From: Rhodospirillaceae bacterium
GTDB lineage: Bacteria > Pseudomonadota > Alphaproteobacteria > UBA7985
Length of the DNA: 13,259 nt
Direction of reading: 5' to 3'
NCBI GenBank assembly: GCA_002700865.1
Contig: PAFB01000035.1
Location: 1 to 13,259, forward strand
In this document: positions 1 to 6,894 of the stretch, piece after piece
Layout: every line of letters begins with the position of its first letter
How positions within the stretch are numbered: the first letter of the stretch is position 1
Position numbers and translations under genes: made by a program
Notes under the pieces: model-generated
The model's input: only the letters and a program-made list of their open reading frames with translations
Database searches by the model: none
What the model was told of the DNA's origin: nothing

Positions 1-60
1 GACGGCACGGGTGATGGCACCGGTGACGGCACGGGTGATGGTACCGGTGATGGAACCGGC
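1..60 (+). repeat. 12-bp tandem repeat encoding (DGTG)n
   Basis: Five consecutive 12-bp units of the type GAYGGNACSGGY are visible. They alternate slightly, so that a 24-bp higher-order period is seen in the first 48 bases. They encode the tetrapeptide Asp-Gly-Thr-Gly, and the array probably continues upstream of the window. It forms a flexible, hydrophilic, possibly calcium-binding spacer before an acidic linker. Such arrays change length easily by slippage or recombination. Confidence 0.85.
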
Positions 61-1158
61 GACGGTTCAGAAGGTGAGGAAGGTGAGGAAGAAGAGGACA
101 ACGGCGTTGATCCTGAATTCCCCGTCACCAACAACAACCCTGATAACGAAGGCCCAACGGGCATCACATTCAGCCAGTTCAACAACTCCAGTGGCAGCTT
201 TGACCTTGTTGAGGCCGACACCATCGTTGGTGTTCTCTCTGCAACCGATCCAGAAGGCGATGAACTCCAGTTCCGCATCGACTCCCAGCACCTCGGCGCC
301 GAAGTGACAAACATTTTCGAAATCAACGAAAATGGCGAACTGATCATCACAGAACGGCTCGACTACAGCCAACCCGGCAACGACGCGGACGGCACCCGGT
401 TTGACCAGAACACGGCCACGGTGGTTATCGAGGTTTCTGACGGCTCCGCAGTCACGGATTTCCGCACGTTTGAGTTCACAATCTCGAACTCCAACGACGA
501 CGACAGCCCCTATGAGTACGTTCGCGAAGCAAACGTCACACGGTTGAAGTTCAACGGCCTGAACAGCACCAGCTCTGGCGCTGCCGATAGTACCGACTGG
601 CTCCCGTTCATGGACGGGGCCGAGTACCACTACAACATCGATGGTGGCCAATACATGGTCGCATCGTTCCACTCCGAAGCGGAAAACGCGTTTTCCGTAT
701 TGGAATTGACTGGTACCGGTGGCTTCTCCAACAGCAAGAGCTACTCCACCAACAGCACTGAAATCGATGCTGAGTACCGCATCCACGAAGTGCGTGCGAT
801 TGATATGGATGACATTGACGGTGACGGCTATACCGACATTGTCGTCGCCGGTAGCGGTGGTACCAGCAGCTCTGACTCGGTTGTTCAAATCTGGGAAGTG
901 GGCAAGTCCGGCGAGTTTACCTTTAAAGCTGCCGACAAAGACTCCGAACCTTCGCAGATTGAAGATGTCGTCATCGGCCACTTCAACTCGAACAACGCCA
1001 GTAAGGAAACGTCTTCGACCAACATGAAGAAAGTCATGGTGATCGGTGGCGGTACCAACGACGTCGCAGGCGAAGATGCACCTTACTCTGTCTACTACGA
1101 TGACCTTGAGTGCGCTTTTGACTCTGAACAGTTGCAGGGCGGCTGGCATTTCCACTAA
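1..1158 (+). CDS. Cadherin-like / FG-GAP repeat surface protein, 5'-truncated by window edge and ended by an in-frame stop
   Basis: The reading frame is open from base 1, so the true start and N-terminus lie outside the window. In order it encodes a DGTG tetrapeptide repeat (1-60), a strongly acidic Glu/Gly linker (about 61-105), a cadherin-like domain (about 160-500; motifs ATDPEGDELQF, FEINENGEL and VVIEVSDG are visible), then the start of an FG-GAP/VCBS-type beta-propeller. The calcium-binding-like motif DxDxDGDGxxD is at about 799-850, and a second blade is at about 955-1065. Such proteins are normally secreted or anchored on the surface, where they act in adhesion or matrix binding. The frame ends at TAA 1156-1158, but the same frame continues with the same kind of protein to 1782. 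This is therefore probably one gene broken by a nonsense change, or carrying a sequencing error. The exact function is unknown. Confidence 0.75.
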   Translation, partial: DGTGDGTGDGTGDGTGDGTGDGSEGEEGEEEEDNGVDPEFPVTNNNPDNEGPTGITFSQFNNSSGSFDLVEADTIVGVLSATDPEGDELQFRIDSQHLGAEVTNIFEINENGELIITERLDYSQPGNDADGTRFDQNTATVVIEVSDGSAVTDFRTFEFTISNSNDDDSPYEYVREANVTRLKFNGLNSTSSGAADSTDWLPFMDGAEYHYNIDGGQYMVASFHSEAENAFSVLELTGTGGFSNSKSYSTNSTEIDAEYRIHEVRAIDMDDIDGDGYTDIVVAGSGGTSSSDSVVQIWEVGKSGEFTFKAADKDSEPSQIEDVVIGHFNSNNASKETSSTNMKKVMVIGGGTNDVAGEDAPYSVYYDDLECAFDSEQLQGGWHFH

Positions 1159-1165
1159 GTGGAAA
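1149..1165. repeat. Perfect 17-bp palindrome containing the in-frame TAA
   Basis: TTTCCACT-A-AGTGGAAA has two 8-bp arms that are exact reverse complements around a single central base. The TAA stop (1156-1158) is formed by the last base of the left arm, the centre, and the first base of the right arm. A perfect palindrome at the exact point where a long domain protein is interrupted suggests a quasipalindrome-correction mutation, but this is inference. Confidence 0.8.
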
Positions 1166-1782
1166 GCATGATCATCAATGACACCGAATACTCGGTGGGT
1201 ACTTACGGCACCAACGGTGGCGACGGTATCAGCATGGTCTTCCTCGAAGGCGACCCTGAAAACGGCGTTGTCAGCGCTGGTGCGGGAATCAGCCACAACG
1301 ATATTGCGGTTATTGGCAACGTCGTGTTTACGGCTACCGACAAGGGCGTCTACTACAGTAAGGCTTTCCACTCCGGTTTGGACTCGCCTGAGGCTCTGAC
1401 TGTGACCAACGAAGGTCTCCACATCGCTGATATCAAGGCGAGCCAGATTACCGCTGGTAACTTTGACGACGATTCTGACTTGGAACTGGCCGTCCTCGAT
1501 GTCTTGGACCAAACGCCGATCATTCGTTTCTTCGACGTGGACCTGACAAACCCGCAAATGGTGACTCAGATGTTTACGACGGAGCCTGTGCCTGGCGCTG
1601 TTGAGTTGCAGGTGATCCCTGGCTCAATCGAAGAGGCTGAGCGTATGGACGGTAACATTGGCGCTGATGAACTGCTGGTTGGCATCGCCGAAACTGGCAC
1701 TTCCACCTTCCAGTACGGTGATGAGACCATTTCCCAGACGTGGAACGGTTCGATTATCTTCTACGACGATACGTCGCTGTAG
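1159..1782 (+). pseudogene. C-terminal remainder of the FG-GAP surface protein downstream of the in-frame stop
   Basis: This stretch is in the same frame as the preceding one, directly after its TAA, and is clearly its continuation. It is Asp/Asn/Gly-rich with another FG-GAP-like blade (GNFDDDSDLELAVLDV, about 1459-1503) and ends at TAG 1780-1782. It has no signal peptide, so it could not be exported alone. A GTG directly follows the stop and an ATG lies at 1168 with GGAAAG only 2 nt upstream, which is too close for a good ribosome binding site. Reinitiation or stop-codon readthrough is conceivable but not shown. The simplest reading is a pseudogene fragment. The alternatives are an assembly or base-call error at 1156-1158, or a phase-variable population state. 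Confidence 0.6.
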
Positions 1783-1797
1783 AATGAGTTCAATGGG

Positions 1798-1825
1798 GGG
1801 TTACAGGGTTTAGACCTTGTAACCC
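1798..1825. terminator. Candidate hairpin between convergent genes, overlapping the lrp stop codon
   Basis: GGGTTACA (1798-1805) and TGTAACCC (1818-1825) form an 8-bp stem with a 12-nt loop, and two more G-C pairs are possible with a bulge. It lies between the end of the surface protein gene (1782) and the end of the Lrp gene on the other strand, whose TAA lies in the loop. No clear U-tract follows on either strand, so it would be an atypical, possibly bidirectional, terminator or a 3'-end protecting hairpin. Confidence 0.4.
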
Positions 1826-2271
1826 ATCCACTTTTTGACGGTACGAAGGATGAGCTTGGACTCAATCCGAGTAACGCCCGGCATATGGGCGATCTGGCGG
1901 TGAACTTCCTCGTAATGGGCTGTATCGCGCGCCGACACCCGCAGGGAAAAATCGGCCTGCCCCGCCATCAGATAACATTCGAGCACGGATGAATTGTCGC
2001 GCGCTGCGCGCTCAAAGGCTTCTAGGTCTTCTTCAGCCTGAGAATGCAGCGAAACATCCACGATGAAGTGCAGATCCAGCCCCAGAGACTTGGCATTCAA
2101 CCGCGCCGCATAGCCTTCAATGACGCCCGCCGTCTGTAGCTGCAGCACGCGTCGATGGCATGCTGAGGACGACAGACCGACCTTTTCACCCAGTTCAGCC
2201 ATAGACAGCCGACTGTCACGCTGCAACGTCGTCAAAATTGCGCGATCAATTTGGTCTAATTCGGCTGTCAT
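1810..2271 (-). CDS. Lrp/AsnC family transcriptional regulator
   Basis: The 153-residue protein has the usual Lrp/AsnC length and layout. An N-terminal winged helix-turn-helix (about residues 5-60; LDQIDRAIL, LSMAELGEKVGLSSSACHRRV) is followed by the RAM ligand-binding/oligomerisation domain (about 66-145; VLECYLMAGQADFSLRV). Members sense amino acids or related small molecules and form octamers or other multimers on DNA. Translation starts at ATG with a strong purine-rich Shine-Dalgarno (AGAGGAGAG) 7 nt upstream. The gene is the last in a same-strand run after the TSUP permease (60-nt gap), so it may regulate the EamA/TSUP transporters upstream. The effector is not predictable from sequence. 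Confidence 0.92.
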   Translation of the reverse strand: MTAELDQIDRAILTTLQRDSRLSMAELGEKVGLSSSACHRRVLQLQTAGVIEGYAARLNAKSLGLDLHFIVDVSLHSQAEEDLEAFERAARDNSSVLECYLMAGQADFSLRVSARDTAHYEEVHRQIAHMPGVTRIESKLILRTVKKWMGYKV

Positions 2272-2331
2272 CCTAAATCTCTCCTCTTTCCTCGTTAACC
2301 TTCGCAGATTTTCCCGCTTAGGCGCAAGGTC

Positions 2332-3171
2332 TTAACCGACGAAGAGTTTCCAAAACGCCCTCAGCGACGCAACGATCAGAAATGCACTGAACAGCCGCTT
2401 GGTCAGCGCCCCGGGCAACCGATGCGTCAAACGAGCACCGATGGGCGCCATAACGATCGTAAAGGGGATCATAAAAGCCAAAGTGGGGAAGTTGACGTAG
2501 CCCAGCGACAGCGGCGGCAGCTGGGTCTGATCCCAACCGATAGCCACAAAGCCAAGCGCCGCAGGGATGGAGATGAGCACGCCGACCCCGGAAGAGGTGG
2601 CGATGGCGCGCTTTATGTCAGCCCCGCACAGCGACATGAACACATTGTTCACCACGCCGCCACCAATCCCCATTAGCGTCGACGAGGTACCAATCGCGAC
2701 GCCGGCAACTTGGGCGACGGGGGTTCCGGGGACCTGCTTGACCACGTGCAAGTTGGATGAGGCAAACAGTTGATACAGGCCGACACTCAGGGCAATCCCA
2801 CCAAAGACCGCGCCAAGACCGCGGGCGTCCAAAATTGTTGCCAGATACAAGCCCAGCACCACGCCAGCGGGAACAAACACCAAGTAGCGCCGCAGCAAAT
2901 CAAGGTCCATCGTGCCTGAGGCATAGTGCGCGCGAGCAGAACGGATCGACGTTGGCACAATGATCGCCAGAGACGTGCCGACAGCCAGGTGCTGCGCATG
3001 TTCGATGCTCGAACCACCAAGACCCAGCGCAAACAACTCGGTAAGAATGGGCACCATGACCACGCCACCACCGACCCCAAACAAGCCGGCAACAAAACCC
3101 GCCAACGCCGCGCCGCACGCCATGACACCTACAAACAACAGAAAATCAGATGCCGGAATTCCAAGGATCAC
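2332..3171 (-). CDS. TSUP (TauE/SafE) family membrane permease
   Basis: The 279-residue, strongly hydrophobic protein has about eight membrane segments. It shows the internal duplication typical of the sulfite exporter TauE/SafE family: a glycine-rich motif GLFGVGGGVVMVP near residues 30-41 is repeated as LMGIGGGVVNN near 166-176, and each is followed by an [AT]-T/S-S-rich helix. Family members move sulfite, sulfoacetate, taurine-derived or other organic anions across the inner membrane. The start is GTG, with GAAGGA about 8 nt upstream inside the end of the preceding hydrolase gene. Only 3 nt separate the hydrolase stop from this start, which suggests translational coupling. The substrate is not predictable. 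Confidence 0.9.
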   Translation of the reverse strand: MILGIPASDFLLFVGVMACGAALAGFVAGLFGVGGGVVMVPILTELFALGLGGSSIEHAQHLAVGTSLAIIVPTSIRSARAHYASGTMDLDLLRRYLVFVPAGVVLGLYLATILDARGLGAVFGGIALSVGLYQLFASSNLHVVKQVPGTPVAQVAGVAIGTSSTLMGIGGGVVNNVFMSLCGADIKRAIATSSGVGVLISIPAALGFVAIGWDQTQLPPLSLGYVNFPTLAFMIPFTIVMAPIGARLTHRLPGALTKRLFSAFLIVASLRAFWKLFVG

Positions 3172-3174
3172 AGG

Positions 3175-4134
3175 CTAGTCCTTCAGGTTTTGATCAAAAA
3201 AGGAAAGTAAGGCGATACGGTATTCGGAAGGGCGATCCCACATGGTCGCCACGTGTCCCAAACCGTCAAAAAGCGCGAATGTCACCGTGTCCCGGCCTTC
3301 CGCTTCACGCTGTGCCCAGCGCGCATGATGGATGCCCACGGTTTCGTCCTCACCACCATGAACCCAAAAAATTGGCTGGTCCGCATGGGCGGTCAAACCG
3401 TCGATGGGGCGAGAGCCGCCAAAGTCATAGCCGCGCATCAGGCCAACCGCTGGCACAATCAGCTCGACCGTCCAAGGCGGTACTGAGGCTCGGTCTGCAT
3501 TGTCCTTGAGCACCGTCTTTATGTCCGCAAAAGGCGCATCGAGGAACAGGGGGCCGAGGTTTTCCCGCGTGTTGGCGATCAGCGTGGTCGCGCCGCCCAT
3601 GCTTTCGCCCCAGAAGCCGATACGATCCCGACTCATCGCCAGCGTGTCGCGTGCATAGTCATAGGCGCCAAGCACATCGTTGAATTCGTCACTGCCCATG
3701 GCCGCAACACCATCAACCACCGAAGACTCGCCATGCTCGCGCAGGTCAATCGCCAACACGCCATAGCCCTCACTGGCCAGCATGCCCAAAACGCTGAGAA
3801 GATGCAGGTGGTGCTTGCAGCCGGTGAAACCGTGGGTGGCGATGATCAGCGGAGCGCCCTCGGCTGGTAGGCTGAGCAGGCCGGCAACGGAAACTTTGTC
3901 ATCCCGCGACGGAAAGGACACCGCCTGCACGCCGTCATAAACGCCCGGGTCAATCCGGTGCGCAAGCGGGTTTTCGACGACGGTCATCTTTGCACCATCA
4001 GAGGTAAACGGCTCATGCCCATGACAAGCCGGGTCGACGTACAGGTTGGCGCCGTAGATCGCGTTGCTGGTCCAGGCAATACCACCGAGAACGAGGCCTG
4101 CCCCGATCACGATAATCAATCCGACTATTCGCAT
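3175..4134 (-). CDS. Membrane-anchored alpha/beta hydrolase
   Basis: The 319-residue protein has one N-terminal hydrophobic segment (about residues 3-22), a signal anchor or uncleaved signal sequence that would place the enzyme outside the inner membrane. The alpha/beta-hydrolase core follows: HGF oxyanion motif at 101-103, nucleophile elbow GESMG with Ser178, a probable acid Asp263 in HGGEDE, and the catalytic His294 in GLGHV. The triad appears complete. It belongs to the serine aminopeptidase S33-like / dienelactone hydrolase-like set, acting on ester, lipid or peptide bonds. The substrate is unknown. It lies 79 nt downstream of the EamA gene and 3 nt upstream of the TSUP gene. A hairpin covers its ribosome binding region (see separate entry). 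Confidence 0.88.
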   Translation of the reverse strand: MRIVGLIIVIGAGLVLGGIAWTSNAIYGANLYVDPACHGHEPFTSDGAKMTVVENPLAHRIDPGVYDGVQAVSFPSRDDKVSVAGLLSLPAEGAPLIIATHGFTGCKHHLHLLSVLGMLASEGYGVLAIDLREHGESSVVDGVAAMGSDEFNDVLGAYDYARDTLAMSRDRIGFWGESMGGATTLIANTRENLGPLFLDAPFADIKTVLKDNADRASVPPWTVELIVPAVGLMRGYDFGGSRPIDGLTAHADQPIFWVHGGEDETVGIHHARWAQREAEGRDTVTFALFDGLGHVATMWDRPSEYRIALLSFFDQNLKD

Positions 4135-4135
4135 T

Positions 4136-4166
4136 CAGCTATTTCCCTGCTCTGTGGAAACAGCTG
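4136..4166 (-). promoter_or_regulatory. Stem-loop over the ribosome binding site of the hydrolase gene
   Basis: CAGCTATTTCC (4136-4146) and GGAAACAGCTG (4156-4166) form an 11-bp stem with a 9-nt loop. On the minus-strand transcript the only imperfect pair is a G-U wobble. The 3' arm ends one base before the ATG of the hydrolase (4134). The only Shine-Dalgarno-like AGGGA runs from the loop into this arm. The structure could therefore hide the ribosome binding site, or slow transcription between the EamA and hydrolase genes. It has no U-tract, so a classical terminator is unlikely. Confidence 0.5.
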
Positions 4167-4213
4167 CTTATAGAGCCCCGCAACCTTTTGGTCACGGGAT
4201 TTGGGTGCGACCG

Positions 4214-5188
4214 TTACCGCACGCGCCGAGGGCGGAACAGGCGGCGGACAATCGATTGCCGCCGTTCCCCTTCACGATACAGGACGAACAGGCCTGACAA
4301 CACGATGATGGCAATACCCACCAGCGTCATCGCGTCAGGATACTGGCGAAACAGCAGAATCCCCCACAGCAGGTTGTAGCCTATCAGGCAGTATTCGAAC
4401 GGCGCGGCAAAGGACGGCTCAAGGTTGCGATAAGCCGCTGTCAGCATGATGAAACCCAGCGCAGAGCCAAGCCCAATCGCAACCATCACCAGAACGTCCG
4501 CCCGGGTCGGCCAAACCCAGGGCTTGAGCAGCACTTCCAGACCAGCGGGCGCATGCTGTACCGCCCAACCATCGCCAAAGATCGCCCAGAACATAGCGCC
4601 GAAAAACAGGTTCATGATGACAAACGTAATCGACTGCACCGTGGTCGACTCTGTCCGCCCGAGCCAGTTGGTCATCAGCGCGGACAGCGAATAGAAGGCC
4701 GCTGAAGCAACAGCCATGAGCGCTGGTATCAGCGGAATATCGCCTGCGCCGGGCTTGACGATGAACAACACACCGATGAACCCGATGACCACGCCAAGCA
4801 ACCGGCGCCAGCCGATTGGTACGCGTGTTGTGACCCAGCTCAGGAACGTGATGAAAAGCGGCGCTGTGAAGTAAAGCGCCGTGGCTTGTGCAAAGTCCAA
4901 ACCGGCCAGCGCAAGGTAGTAACAGGTATAGGACAGGGACAGCAGACCGCCGCGGAGGAACAGGAACCAGAACCGGGTGACCTGCATATTCTTGCCCTGA
5001 TCAAAAGCAAAGCTCAGCAAAATCAGCGGCCAGATATTCACCAGGGAGCGCACGAAAACGATCTCGTGCACGGGATAGCGCCGCGTCAGATCGGAGATCA
5101 GGACGTCTTGCACTGAAAACAGAAAAAGACCGCCCAGCAGCATCGCCAAAGGGATGGTTGGACGGGCCGTATCGACCGTACTTGTCAT
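4214..5188 (-). CDS. EamA-domain (DMT superfamily) transporter
   Basis: The roughly 324-residue protein has ten predicted hydrophobic segments in two EamA repeats (about residues 10-145 and 155-295), typical of drug/metabolite transporters. The helix FAQATALYFTAPLFITFLSW in the first half and the ENPF-like stretch before EYCLIGYNLLWG in the second fit the family. It is an inner-membrane exporter, often of amino acids or other metabolites. An upstream GTG at 5194 gives two more residues, but the GGGAG Shine-Dalgarno is 8 nt from the ATG at 5188 and only 2 nt from the GTG, so the ATG is preferred. It is the first gene of the minus-strand cluster that ends with the Lrp regulator. The C-terminus is Arg-rich and cytoplasmic. 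Confidence 0.9.
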   Translation of the reverse strand: MTSTVDTARPTIPLAMLLGGLFLFSVQDVLISDLTRRYPVHEIVFVRSLVNIWPLILLSFAFDQGKNMQVTRFWFLFLRGGLLSLSYTCYYLALAGLDFAQATALYFTAPLFITFLSWVTTRVPIGWRRLLGVVIGFIGVLFIVKPGAGDIPLIPALMAVASAAFYSLSALMTNWLGRTESTTVQSITFVIMNLFFGAMFWAIFGDGWAVQHAPAGLEVLLKPWVWPTRADVLVMVAIGLGSALGFIMLTAAYRNLEPSFAAPFEYCLIGYNLLWGILLFRQYPDAMTLVGIAIIVLSGLFVLYREGERRQSIVRRLFRPRRVR

Positions 5189-5375
5189 ACCCACAACTCC
5201 CGCAAGACGCTCAACGTGGTGGGGATAAGAGCGTCAGATGAGAACCGGGAAGCGCGCCAGAAAAGGGGCGCATTTGGACTGCGCGAAATGGACGGCTTCG
5301 AAATCTGCCAATGCGCTGTTTGTGGGGGTGAAGCTAGTGCAGAAACGACGCGTCAGACCATACTGCGCCATCGAT
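5189..5375. other. Spacer between the scfR-like gene and the EamA gene
   Basis: The 187 nt between the end of the regulator gene and the EamA start hold no convincing coding region, hairpin terminator or sigma-70 promoter that I can see. An open frame crossing it on the minus strand (5234-5515) overlaps the regulator out of frame and looks like chance. Whether the EamA gene has its own promoter here is open. Confidence 0.4.
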
Positions 5376-6734
5376 CTAAAGCCGAGCTGCGCCCGATGCA
5401 GGAAAGGCGCGATATTCGCAGCGGGACCGGGGACAAAGCCGGCAGTTGGTGCCGACGGGTGAGGGTGCGGCCTCGCGCACGGCATCAGCGTAGACAACCT
5501 GCTCCGCATACTCAAAAGAGCACCCCAAAACCACCGTCAGCCGCCGTTGCGGCCGCCCTGCCAGCGGCAGGCCCTTTCGGATGGACTTGGCCAGAGACAG
5601 AAACTCGCTGCCATCGGGCAATTGGACCTTATCGACGCCGAGATTGCCCGGGTGCTGGGGCGCATTGACCACGGACCAGGCCGGACAGGCACCGCCATAG
5701 CGCGAAAACGAAAACCCACCTGCACTGAACCGCTTTGAGACATTCCCGGCGGCGTCCATGCGCAGCAAAAAGAAGGGTAAAGCGCGCGTTCCCGGTCGCT
5801 GGAGTGTGGTCAGGCGATGCGCCACTTGCTCAAAACTGGCGCCAAAGCGTGCCTGAAGAACATCGATATCGTGCCGGGATTCCAGCGCAGCATCGGTAAA
5901 CCGGGCGTAAGGCATCATCAACGCGGCGGCAAAATAACTGCTCAGGGTCGTCCGCATCATCATTTCACTTGCCGGTTCACGCAGCTTGGTCGCGGCAATG
6001 ATCTCGTTGATCTCGTCCCGCAACTGCAGGTCAGCGACCGTTTTGCCCAATGCAAAAACACGCGTTTCCAGCGGCGCAAGCTCATTGAACAAAACACGCT
6101 TGCCGTGGAAATCATGACGGTAAGGGGTGGTTTCCATCACGCGGGCGGGCATGGAACGGACGATATGGCCATGAGCTTCGGCAAGGTGCCGTGTCAGCCC
6201 GGATTCGAGAGCGCTCTGACGCAAACCAGCTTCATCCGAGAGCGCCTCGGCAGCATTTTCAAGGACCGGAAAGTGGTTCTGGCGCGCTTCCAACGCATCG
6301 AGCAATTCGTCAACTTCAGCCGGTCGGCCCAAAATGGCTTCGCCAGCAGGCCGCGCTTCACCGGCGCTGCCCTGCTGATAACGGCTGTAAACCAGCTGCA
6401 AGGCCTCCACCACCATCGGCACACGCTCGACCGCATCGCGCAGGTCCTGACGGGTCAGGTCGAGGTTGGAAAACAGCGGGTCGGCCAGCACCTCCTGCAG
6501 TCTCGAAGACTGGGTATCGGTATCATCGACCGCGAATTCTTGAATGTTGACGCCGAAGGCATCCCCGAGCCGGAGAAGCACATTGACAGTGATGGGTCGC
6601 TGGTTGTGCTCAATCAAGTTGAGATAAGCAGCGGAGATGCCCAGATCGTGCGCCATCTGGGCTTGAGTCACACCTTCTTCCCGCCGCAAACGACGGAGTT
6701 TGTGACCGATGAAGAGTTTACGTTCCGCAACCAT
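5376..6734 (-). CDS. ScfR/RamB-type short-chain fatty acyl transcriptional regulator (XRE HTH + ImmA/IrrE-like + DUF2083)
   Basis: The 452-residue protein has an N-terminal XRE helix-turn-helix (about residues 10-65; GVTQAQMAHDLGISAAYLNLIE) and a central ImmA/IrrE-like region (about 170-290; SEMMMRTTLSSYFAAALMMP). It ends with the DUF2083/ScfR domain, including a cysteine-rich block NCRLCPRSRCEYRAFP (about 430-445). No HExxH zinc-peptidase motif is present, so the middle domain is probably a ligand sensor rather than a protease. Family members (RamB of Corynebacterium, PrpC-type and ScfR regulators) control acetate, propionate and glyoxylate-shunt genes in response to acyl-CoA. The divergent position next to aceA supports control of isocitrate lyase. 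The ATG has no Shine-Dalgarno, and a good -10 ends 6 nt before it, so the message may be leaderless. Confidence 0.9.
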   Translation of the reverse strand: MVAERKLFIGHKLRRLRREEGVTQAQMAHDLGISAAYLNLIEHNQRPITVNVLLRLGDAFGVNIQEFAVDDTDTQSSRLQEVLADPLFSNLDLTRQDLRDAVERVPMVVEALQLVYSRYQQGSAGEARPAGEAILGRPAEVDELLDALEARQNHFPVLENAAEALSDEAGLRQSALESGLTRHLAEAHGHIVRSMPARVMETTPYRHDFHGKRVLFNELAPLETRVFALGKTVADLQLRDEINEIIAATKLREPASEMMMRTTLSSYFAAALMMPYARFTDAALESRHDIDVLQARFGASFEQVAHRLTTLQRPGTRALPFFLLRMDAAGNVSKRFSAGGFSFSRYGGACPAWSVVNAPQHPGNLGVDKVQLPDGSEFLSLAKSIRKGLPLAGRPQRRLTVVLGCSFEYAEQVVYADAVREAAPSPVGTNCRLCPRSRCEYRAFPASGAARL

Positions 6735-6740
6735 CGTTCG

Positions 6741-6770
6741 CTTATAGCATAGTTAATTATTCACAATCAA
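6741..6770 (-). promoter_or_regulatory. Probable promoter of the scfR-like regulator, giving a leaderless mRNA
   Basis: Reading the minus strand, TTGATT (complement of 6765-6770) and TATAAG (complement of 6741-6746) are separated by 18 nt. They match the sigma-70 -35 and -10 consensus at 4 of 6 and 5 of 6 positions. Transcription would begin about 6-7 nt after the -10, at or next to the ATG (6734), leaving essentially no leader. The absence of a Shine-Dalgarno agrees with this. Confidence 0.5.
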
Positions 6771-6791
6771 ACACTGTTTTTGTTTGTAAAT
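6759..6791. promoter_or_regulatory. Candidate operator for the ScfR/RamB-type regulator (inverted repeat)
   Basis: ATTCACAA (6759-6766) and TTGTAAAT (6784-6791) are inverted copies with one mismatch, separated by 17 nt. The right half sits in TTTGTAAATCTTTT, which resembles the reverse complement of the RamB box as I recall it (TTTGCAAAGTT). The left half overlaps the -35 of the regulator's own promoter. This would fit autorepression together with control of aceA, as known for RamB-type proteins. The match is by eye only. Confidence 0.35.
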
Positions 6792-6894
6792 CTTTTCAAC
6801 CGGACTCAACCACCTCTGACAGTCCCGCGTCAATCCGTCACTGTGAGGTCACCCTCTTTTTCTCGAACTCCAAAATACACCGGGAGACAGCAAG

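Noticed and set aside
67..1557. A 496-codon open frame on the minus strand opposite the surface-protein gene
   Set aside because: It mirrors the sense gene's codon bias (Asp, Asn, Val codons leave the antisense frame open), shows no recognisable domain, and the sense strand has clear cadherin and FG-GAP motifs.
5234..5515. A possible 93-residue minus-strand gene between the regulator and the EamA gene
   Set aside because: Two thirds overlap or abut the regulator's end out of frame, there is no clear ribosome binding site, and the composition is unremarkable.
5817..6752. A 311-codon plus-strand frame opposite the ScfR-like regulator
   Set aside because: Low-complexity His/Arg/Gln-rich translation without domain pattern; the opposite strand encodes a full-length known family.
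6843..6852. GTGA-GG-TCAC short palindrome upstream of aceA as an operator
   Set aside because: The arms are only 4 bp and occur often by chance; nothing else supports it.
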